Assembly (NCBI GenBank): GCA_024641635.1
Contig: JAHECS010000023.1
Coordinates: forward strand, 1-33,568
DNA length: 33,568 nt
Direction of reading: 5' to 3'
Source: Actinomycetes bacterium
Lineage (GTDB): Bacteria > Actinomycetota > Actinomycetes > S36-B12
A program made the translations under genes and the position numbers. How positions within the stretch are numbered: the first letter of the stretch is position 1; each line of letters opens with the position of its first letter. This document shows, in pieces, positions 28,436 through 33,568 of the stretch. The notes under the pieces were generated by a model that saw nothing but the letters and a program-made list of their open reading frames with translations, searched no databases and was not told the DNA's origin.

Positions 28436-28501
28436 CCGCCGAGAGGCACGCTGTGGTCGCGAAACCGGGTGGTTTCGCGACCACAGCGTGCCTCTCGGCG
28501 G
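28436..28501. repeat. 66-bp hairpin (H2), shares 24-nt arms with H1
   Basis: 28436-28466 pairs perfectly with 28471-28501 (31 bp) around the loop GGGT. The outer 24 pairs are identical to those of H1 (5596-5619 and its partner), while the inner 7 pairs differ. It fills the gap between two convergent genes (cupin stop 28434, mutase stop 28505), so here a two-way terminator role is possible. There is no T-tract. Confidence 0.95.
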
Positions 28502-28504
28502 TGA

Positions 28505-30085
28505 TCAGAAGGCGTCGGCGGGGACGTACTGGCCCCAGACGTCACGCAGGGCGTCGGACACCTCGCCCACCGTGGCCCGAGCGCGAAGGGCTTCCTTCAT
28601 CGGGTACAGCAGGTTGTCGGTACCGCCGGCCGCGACGCGGATCTCCTGCAGGAGGCGCTGCACCTCGTCGTCGTCACGCCCGGCGCGCAACTGCGCCAGC
28701 CGCTCGCACTGCTCCGACTCGATCGCCGGATTCACGCGCAGCGGCTCGTAGTGCTCCTTCTCGTCCAACGTGAACCTGTTCACGCCCACCACGGTCCGCT
28801 CGCCGGCATCGATCTCGAGGGTCACCTGATAGGCGGACCGCTCGATCTCCGCCTTCTGGAAGCCCTGCTCGATGGCCGCCACGGCGCCCCCCATCTCGTC
28901 GATCTGGGCGATGAGCCTCGTGGCCGCCTCGTCGATGCCGTCGGTCAGGCTCTCCACGACGTACGAGCCCGCGAACGGGTCCACGGTCTCGCACACGTCG
29001 CTCTCGAACGCGAGCACCTGCTGGGTGCGCAGCGCGAGCCGGGCCGCCTTCTCCGTCGGCAGCGCGATCGCCTCGTCGAACGAGTTGGTGTGGAGGGACT
29101 GCGTCCCACCGAGCACCGCGGCCAGCCCCTGGACCGCCACGCGGACGAGGTTGACCTCCGGCTGCTGCGCGGTCAGCTGGACGCCTGCCGTCTGCGTGTG
29201 GAATCGCAGCATCCACGACTTCGGGTTCTTGGCGCCGAAACGGTCGCGCATGATTCGGGCCCACATGCGCCGGGCCGCCCGGAACTTGGCCACCTCCTCG
29301 AGGATGGTGGTGCGGGACACGAAGAAGAACGCGAGCCGCGGCGCGAACTCGTCGACGTCCTGGCCGGACTCGACGGCTGCCTTGACGTACTCGATCCCGT
29401 CGGCCAGCGTGAAGGCGACCTCCTGCACGGGCGTCGCGCCCGCCTCCGCCATGTGGTACCCGGAGATCGAGATCGTGTTCCACTTCGGGATCTCGTTGCG
29501 GCAGTAGGTGAAGATGTCCGTGATCAGCCGCAGCGACTCCGCAGGGGGGTAGATGTAGGTGCCCCTCGCGATGTACTCCTTGAGGACGTCGTTCTGGATC
29601 GTGCCGTTCAGGTCGTCCGCTGCGACGCCCTGCTCCTCCGCCACCAACTGGTAGAGGAGGAGGAGAACGGCCGCCGGCGCGTTGATGGTCATCGACGTCG
29701 AGACCTTGTCCAGCGGGATCCCGTCGAAGAGCACGCGCATGTCGTCGATCGAGTCGATCGCGACGCCGACCTTGCCCACCTCGCCGTGCGCCAGCTGATG
29801 GTCGGAGTCGTAGCCCATCTGGGTCGGCAGGTCGAAGGCGACCGAGAGGCCGGTCGTCCCGGCGGCCAGCAGCTGCTTGTACCGGGCGTTGGACTCCACG
29901 GCCGTCCCGAAGCCGGCGTACTGCCGCATCGTCCACGGGCGCCCCGTGTACATCGTCGGGTAGACGCCGCGCGTGTACGGATAGGCGCCGGGCTCCCCCA
30001 GCTGCTCGACGGGATCCCACTCCTCCAGGTCCTTCGCCCCGTAGACGGGGGCGAACGGCAGTCCTGACTGGGTGACCGGATCCAT
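28505..30085 (-). CDS. Methylmalonyl-CoA mutase-type acyl-CoA mutase, large (catalytic) subunit
   Basis: The 526-residue protein is the TIM-barrel part of a B12-dependent acyl-CoA mutase without the cobalamin-binding domain, which must come from a separate small subunit outside the window. Family landmarks are [89 protein letters not shown], and [18 protein letters not shown]. Retained Tyr in PTMY and Arg in SLRLI match, from memory, the residues that hold the methylmalonyl carboxylate and are replaced in isobutyryl-CoA mutase, favouring methylmalonyl-CoA. The ATG at 30085 has GGAGG 7 nt upstream; the longer frame has none. Confidence 0.93.
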   Translation of the reverse strand: MDPVTQSGLPFAPVYGAKDLEEWDPVEQLGEPGAYPYTRGVYPTMYTGRPWTMRQYAGFGTAVESNARYKQLLAAGTTGLSVAFDLPTQMGYDSDHQLAHGEVGKVGVAIDSIDDMRVLFDGIPLDKVSTSMTINAPAAVLLLLYQLVAEEQGVAADDLNGTIQNDVLKEYIARGTYIYPPAESLRLITDIFTYCRNEIPKWNTISISGYHMAEAGATPVQEVAFTLADGIEYVKAAVESGQDVDEFAPRLAFFFVSRTTILEEVAKFRAARRMWARIMRDRFGAKNPKSWMLRFHTQTAGVQLTAQQPEVNLVRVAVQGLAAVLGGTQSLHTNSFDEAIALPTEKAARLALRTQQVLAFESDVCETVDPFAGSYVVESLTDGIDEAATRLIAQIDEMGGAVAAIEQGFQKAEIERSAYQVTLEIDAGERTVVGVNRFTLDEKEHYEPLRVNPAIESEQCERLAQLRAGRDDDEVQRLLQEIRVAAGGTDNLLYPMKEALRARATVGEVSDALRDVWGQYVPADAF

Positions 30086-30116
30086 ATCAACCTCCGACGA
30101 CGAGCCTGTGACCGAC

Positions 30117-30122
30117 AACATA
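30117..30122 (-). promoter_or_regulatory. Candidate -10 element for the mutase gene
   Basis: Minus strand TATGTT fits TANNNT and gives a leader of about 25 nt holding GGAGG. A 14-bp palindrome (30139-30152) covers the matching -35 position. Confidence 0.4.
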
Positions 30123-30138
30123 GGACTCCTGCGAACAT

Positions 30139-30152
30139 CCCGTCGCGACGGG
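30139..30152. promoter_or_regulatory. 14-bp perfect palindrome between the mutase and sdhC promoters
   Basis: CCCGTCGCGACGGG is a perfect inverted repeat lying between the proposed -10 sites of the two divergent units, in or next to both -35 regions. A dimeric regulator bound here could affect both sides. In 70% GC DNA a 14-bp palindrome can arise by chance, so support is moderate. Confidence 0.4.
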
Positions 30153-30167
30153 TCGGGCAGACCTCGG

Positions 30168-30173
30168 TACTGT
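30168..30173 (+). promoter_or_regulatory. Candidate -10 element for sdhCDAB
   Basis: TACTGT fits TANNNT and would give a leader of about 60 nt. This leader has a Shine-Dalgarno GGGAGG about 13 nt before the ATG and a weak CCCCAG/CTGGGG pairing (30176-30181 with 30209-30214). Confidence 0.4.
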
Positions 30174-30242
30174 TTCCCCAGCGCACCCCCGGTACGCGGC
30201 TCGTCGCCCTGGGGGCTTTCCTAGGGAGGTGGCGTCGCCACT

Positions 30243-30629
30243 ATGTCGGTCGGCACGCTCTATCGCGGCGGCGAGGGCATGTGGACGTGGGTCCTGCATC
30301 GCATCACCGGCGTCTCCGTCTTCTTCTTCCTGCTCGTGCACGTCCTCGACACCGCGCTCGTCCGGGTGTCGCCCGAGGCCTACGACCTCGTCATCGCCTC
30401 GTACAAGACTCCGATCGTCAACCTGCTCGAGGTCGGGCTGGTCGGCGCCGTCCTCTACCACGCGCTCAACGGCCTGCGGGTCATCCTCGTGGACTTCTGG
30501 TCCAAGGGTCCCCGCCTCCAGCGCCAGATGACGTGGGCGATCGGTGCGGTCTGGGTCGTCCTCATGCTGCCGGGCACCTTCTTCATGCTCAAGCACACCG
30601 TCGAGAACCTTTTCGGGAGCGCCGCATGA
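30243..30629 (+). CDS. sdhC: Succinate dehydrogenase cytochrome b556 subunit
   Basis: The 128-residue membrane anchor has three hydrophobic helices (about 25-45, 58-80 and 97-118). It opens [36 protein letters not shown], where HRITG is the family quinone-site motif and His of LVHVLD is the likely haem ligand. [13 protein letters not shown] in helix 2-3 is also typical. It anchors SdhAB in the membrane and passes electrons to quinone. It overlaps sdhD by ATGA. The region upstream contains the divergent promoters with the mutase gene. Confidence 0.94.
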   Translation: MSVGTLYRGGEGMWTWVLHRITGVSVFFFLLVHVLDTALVRVSPEAYDLVIASYKTPIVNLLEVGLVGAVLYHALNGLRVILVDFWSKGPRLQRQMTWAIGAVWVVLMLPGTFFMLKHTVENLFGSAA

Positions 30630-31048
30630 GCACCACCGCCCAGCCGGGTCCCGTCAGCATCCCCGCCCCTCGCTCGTCGCAGCGGGCCGGCCAGCGCAGC
30701 AACTTCGAGCTGTACTCGTGGCTGTTCATGCGCATCTCCGGCGTCGTCCTGGTCTTCCTCGTCCTCGGCCACCTGCTCATCATGAACGTTCTCGACGGGG
30801 GCGTGCAGCGCATCAACTTCGCCTTCGTGGCGGGACGCTGGAGCAGCCCGTTCTGGCAGGTCTGGGACCTCATGATGCTCTGGCTGGCGATGTTGCACGG
30901 CACCAACGGCATGCGCACGATCATCAACGACTACGCCGAGCGCGACCAGACGCGCTTCTGGCTCAAGATGCTGCTCTACGTCGCCGCAGGCTTCACCATC
31001 CTTCTCGGGACGCTCGTCATCTTCACCTTCGACCCGAACATCGGCTGA
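30626..31048 (+). CDS. sdhD: Succinate dehydrogenase hydrophobic membrane anchor subunit
   Basis: The 140-residue protein has a polar lead of about 25 residues and three helices. Landmarks are [33 protein letters not shown], where RISG and His in GHLL match quinone/haem sites, and [25 protein letters not shown], the SdhD pattern HGxNGxRxIIxDY. The tail ends HLxxFDPNIG-like (IFTFDPNIG). Length and order (C, D, A, B) match actinobacterial SDH1/SDH2. The reading frame is fixed by the ATGA overlap with sdhC. Confidence 0.94.
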   Translation: MSTTAQPGPVSIPAPRSSQRAGQRSNFELYSWLFMRISGVVLVFLVLGHLLIMNVLDGGVQRINFAFVAGRWSSPFWQVWDLMMLWLAMLHGTNGMRTIINDYAERDQTRFWLKMLLYVAAGFTILLGTLVIFTFDPNIG

Positions 31049-31065
31049 CCCCGGGAGACCCCTCC

Positions 31066-32820
31066 ATGCAGACCCACTCCTTCGACGTCGTGATCGTCGG
31101 TGCTGGCGGCGCCGGCATGCGTGCGGCCCTCGAGTCCAGCACGCGGGCACGAACCGCCGTCCTGACCAAGCTCTACCCCACGCGGTCGCACACGGGCGCC
31201 GCGCAGGGCGGCATGTGCGCGGCCCTGGCCAACGTCGAGGACGACAACTGGGAGTGGCACACGTTCGACACGGTCAAGGGCGGCGACTACCTGGTCGACC
31301 AGGACGCCGCGGAGATCATGTGCAAGGAGGCCATCGACGCCGTCCTCGACCTGGAGAAGATGGGCCTGCCCTTCAACCGGACGCCTGAAGGTCGCATCGA
31401 TCAGCGACGCTTCGGCGGCCACACCCGCAACCATGGCGAGGCCGCCGTGCGCCGGGCCTGCTACGCCGCTGACCGCACCGGCCACATGATCCTTCAGACG
31501 CTGTACCAGAACTGCATCAAGCAGGACGTCGAGTTCTACAACGAGTTCTACGTCCTCGACCTCGTCCTCAACGAGACCGACGACGGTCCGGTGACCGCCG
31601 GCGTCGTGGCCTACGAGCTCGCGACCGGCGAGATCCACGTGTTCCGCGCGAAGAGCGTCATCTTCGCCACGGGCGGATTCGGCAAGGTCTGGAAGACGAC
31701 GTCCAACGCGCACACGCTCACCGGCGACGGCATGGGCGTCGTCTACCGCAAGGGCCTGCCGCTCGAGGACATGGAGTTCTACCAGTTCCACCCGACCGGG
31801 CTTGCCGGCCTGGGCGTGCTCCTCACCGAGGGAGCCAGGGGCGAGGGCGGCATCCTGCGCAACGCCTCCGGCGAGCGGTTCATGGAGCGCTACGCCCCGA
31901 CCATCAAGGATCTGGCCCCCCGCGACATGGTGTCGCGGTCGATGGTGCTCGAGGTTCGCGAGGGCCGCGGTGCCGGTCCGAACAAGGACTACGTCTACCT
32001 GGACCTCACCCACCTGCCCAAGGAGCAGATCGAGGCCAAGCTGCCCGACATCACCGAGTTCGCCCGCACCTACCTCGGCGTCGACCCGGTGACCGAGCTG
32101 GTCCCGGTGTTCCCGACGGCCCACTACGCGATGGGCGGCATCCCGACCAACGTCGAGGCACAGGTGCTCCGCGACAACGAGCACGTCATCCCGGGCCTCT
32201 ACGCCGCGGGCGAGTGCGCCTGCGTCTCCGTCCATGGGTCGAACCGGCTCGGCACCAACTCGCTGCTGGACATCAACGTGTTCGGCCGTCGCGCCGGCAT
32301 CGCCGCGGCCGAGTATGCGAACGGGGCGGAGTTCGTGGACCTGCCCGAGGACCCCCAGGGGTACACGATCGGGATGGTCGAGCAGCTGCGCTCCAGCACC
32401 GGCGGCGAGCGAGTCGCCACTCTGCGTCGCGAGATGCAGGAGACCATGGACATGAACGCGCAGGTCTACCGGACCGAGGCAACTCTCAAGCAGGCCCTGA
32501 ACGACGTGCAGGAGCTCAAGCGCCGCTACCGCAACGTGTCCATCCAGGACAAGGGCGTCCGCTACAACACGGACCTCATGGAGGCCATCGAGCTCGGCTT
32601 CCTCCTCGACCTCGCCGAACTCGTCGTCATCGGGGCGCTCGAGCGCAAGGAGTCCCGCGGCGGCCACGCTCGGGAGGACTACCCCAACCGCGACGACGTG
32701 AACTTCATGCGCCACACCATGGCGTACGGTCGCAAGGACGACAGCGGTGGGGACTACGTCCAGCTCGACTACAAGCCCGTCATCGTGACCCGTTACCAGC
32801 CGATGGAGCGCAAGTACTGA
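31066..32820 (+). CDS. sdhA: Succinate dehydrogenase flavoprotein subunit
   Basis: The 584-residue subunit oxidises succinate to fumarate at covalent FAD. It shows [19 protein letters not shown] (FAD loop), [16 protein letters not shown] with the histidine that carries [65 protein letters not shown] with the substrate-binding residues, [13 protein letters not shown], and the C-terminal helical domain ([14 protein letters not shown]) ending with [10 protein letters not shown]. It starts 17 nt after sdhD, the stop shares bases with the sdhB start (TGATG). Confidence 0.97.
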   Translation: MQTHSFDVVIVGAGGAGMRAALESSTRARTAVLTKLYPTRSHTGAAQGGMCAALANVEDDNWEWHTFDTVKGGDYLVDQDAAEIMCKEAIDAVLDLEKMGLPFNRTPEGRIDQRRFGGHTRNHGEAAVRRACYAADRTGHMILQTLYQNCIKQDVEFYNEFYVLDLVLNETDDGPVTAGVVAYELATGEIHVFRAKSVIFATGGFGKVWKTTSNAHTLTGDGMGVVYRKGLPLEDMEFYQFHPTGLAGLGVLLTEGARGEGGILRNASGERFMERYAPTIKDLAPRDMVSRSMVLEVREGRGAGPNKDYVYLDLTHLPKEQIEAKLPDITEFARTYLGVDPVTELVPVFPTAHYAMGGIPTNVEAQVLRDNEHVIPGLYAAGECACVSVHGSNRLGTNSLLDINVFGRRAGIAAAEYANGAEFVDLPEDPQGYTIGMVEQLRSSTGGERVATLRREMQETMDMNAQVYRTEATLKQALNDVQELKRRYRNVSIQDKGVRYNTDLMEAIELGFLLDLAELVVIGALERKESRGGHAREDYPNRDDVNFMRHTMAYGRKDDSGGDYVQLDYKPVIVTRYQPMERKY

Positions 32821-33566
32821 TGACTGCAACCGCTGAGGCTCCGGTCGCCGCTCCCGTCGCGGCCGACGTCACCTTCCGCATCCGACGCTTCCAGCCGGAG
32901 ATCGACGCCGAGCCGCACTGGGAGGAGTACACGGTCCCGCTGTATCCGACCGACCGCGTTCTCACCGCCCTCGAGAAGATCAAGGGCGAGATCGACGGGA
33001 CGCTCACGTTCCGCCGCTCCTGCGGCCATGGCATCTGCGGGTCCGACGCGATGCGCATCAACGGACGCAACCGGCTGGCGTGCAAGACCCTGGTCAAGGA
33101 CCTCGACATCAGGAAGCCCATCACCGTCGAGGCGATCAAGGGGCTCCCGCTCGAGAAGGACCTCGTCGTCGACATGGAGCCGTTCTTCGACGCCTACCGC
33201 GCGGTCCTGCCCTTCCTGATCCCCGACGGCCACGAGCCGAGCCGTGAGCGGCTGCAGTCCGCGGAGGACCGCGCCCGCTTCGACGATGGCACCAAGTGCA
33301 TCCTGTGCGCCTGCTGCACGACGTCGTGCCCCGTCTACTGGACCGATGGCCAGTACTTCGGCCCGGCCGCCATCGTCGCGGCCAACCGCTTCATCTTCGA
33401 CAGCCGCGACGCCGGAGCCGAGCAGCGCCTGGAGATCCTCAACGAGAAGGAGGGCGTGTGGCGGTGCCGCACGACCTTCAACTGCACGGACGCATGCCCG
33501 CGCGGCATCGAGGTGACCAAGGCGATCCAGGAGGTCAAGCGCGCGCTGATCTTCCGGAAGGTCTGA
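32820..33566 (+). CDS. sdhB: Succinate dehydrogenase iron-sulfur subunit
   Basis: The 248-residue protein carries three Fe-S clusters linking flavin to quinone. The [2Fe-2S] domain has RSCGHGICGSDAMRINGRNRLAC, in which the third ligand is Asp as in E. coli SdhB. The C-terminal domain has CILCACCTTSCPVYW for the [4Fe-4S] cluster and CRTTFNCTDACPRGI for the [3Fe-4S] and remaining ligands. FGPAAIVAANRFIFDSRD lies between. The Ala-rich N-terminal extension (about 20 residues) is unremarkable. The ATG overlaps the sdhA stop by 1 nt and the gene is complete, its TGA ending 2 nt before the window edge. Confidence 0.97.
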   Translation: MTATAEAPVAAPVAADVTFRIRRFQPEIDAEPHWEEYTVPLYPTDRVLTALEKIKGEIDGTLTFRRSCGHGICGSDAMRINGRNRLACKTLVKDLDIRKPITVEAIKGLPLEKDLVVDMEPFFDAYRAVLPFLIPDGHEPSRERLQSAEDRARFDDGTKCILCACCTTSCPVYWTDGQYFGPAAIVAANRFIFDSRDAGAEQRLEILNEKEGVWRCRTTFNCTDACPRGIEVTKAIQEVKRALIFRKV

Positions 33567-33568
33567 CC

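Noticed and set aside
30174-30242. Riboswitch or structured leader before sdhC
   Set aside because: Only a 6-bp pairing with a 27-nt loop can be drawn, and no known aptamer pattern is recognised.

Overview
The window is high-GC DNA with tightly packed genes, many GTG starts, ATGA/GTGA overlaps and strong G/C bias at third codon positions. It comes from an actinobacterium, plausibly of the Nocardioides/Aeromicrobium type; the genus is an inference. From memory, the gene order resembles the Mycobacterium tuberculosis stretch Rv3278c to Rv3319 (PH-domain protein, birA, accD, accE, maf, accA, lpdA, purine nucleoside phosphorylase, pmmB, add, deoA, cdd, sdhCDAB). The region is therefore mostly an old conserved chromosomal neighbourhood, not an island.

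Layout. (1) 1-5593: a membrane PH-domain protein (cut by the window edge) and birA on the minus strand. Divergent to them are accD, accE, maf and accA, an acyl-CoA (probably propionyl-CoA) carboxylase with the ligase that biotinylates it. (2) 5593-8835: a 72-bp perfect palindrome, a secreted TPM-like Gly-rich protein with no usable stop codon, a gamma-glutamylcyclotransferase-like gene and the flavoprotein lpdA. (3) 8932-15480: purine nucleoside phosphorylase, a PGM2/PmmB-type phosphohexomutase/pentomutase, deoC, a catalytic aldehyde dehydrogenase, a half-length aldehyde dehydrogenase without its catalytic domain, and a GNAT acetyltransferase. (4) 15440-17739: a small membrane protein, add and an EamA/DMT transporter. 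(5) 17746-27360, minus strand: nucleoside hydrolase, then BMP-type binding lipoprotein, ABC ATPase, two permeases, cdd, deoA, a small membrane protein, a Gfo/Idh/MocA oxidoreductase and a cupin. (6) 27388-28501: a methyltransferase-cupin pair bracketed by two long hairpins. (7) 28505-33566: methylmalonyl-CoA-mutase-type large subunit, divergent from sdhCDAB.

Together the genes describe nucleoside scavenging. The ABC system imports nucleosides. Cdd, Add, DeoA, PunA and the hydrolase release bases and (deoxy)ribose-1-phosphate. The PmmB-like mutase is the only candidate here for making deoxyribose-5-phosphate. DeoC splits that to glyceraldehyde-3-phosphate and acetaldehyde, and the aldehyde dehydrogenase pair would oxidise the acetaldehyde. 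The carboxylase, mutase and SDH genes form a propionyl-CoA to succinate route at the two ends.

The most unusual features are three long near-perfect hairpins of one architecture, two of which share identical 24-nt arms. Others are a recurrent TANNNT-N6-ATG/GTG motif implying many leaderless mRNAs, a split ALDH16-like pair, a GNAT reading frame without a normal start and a TPM-like gene without a stop. I found no tRNA, rRNA, CRISPR array, insertion sequence or phage gene. No stretch over 300 bases lacks a gene; the longest gaps (26250-26391, 27361-27493, 30086-30242) are covered by the regulatory and repeat entries.
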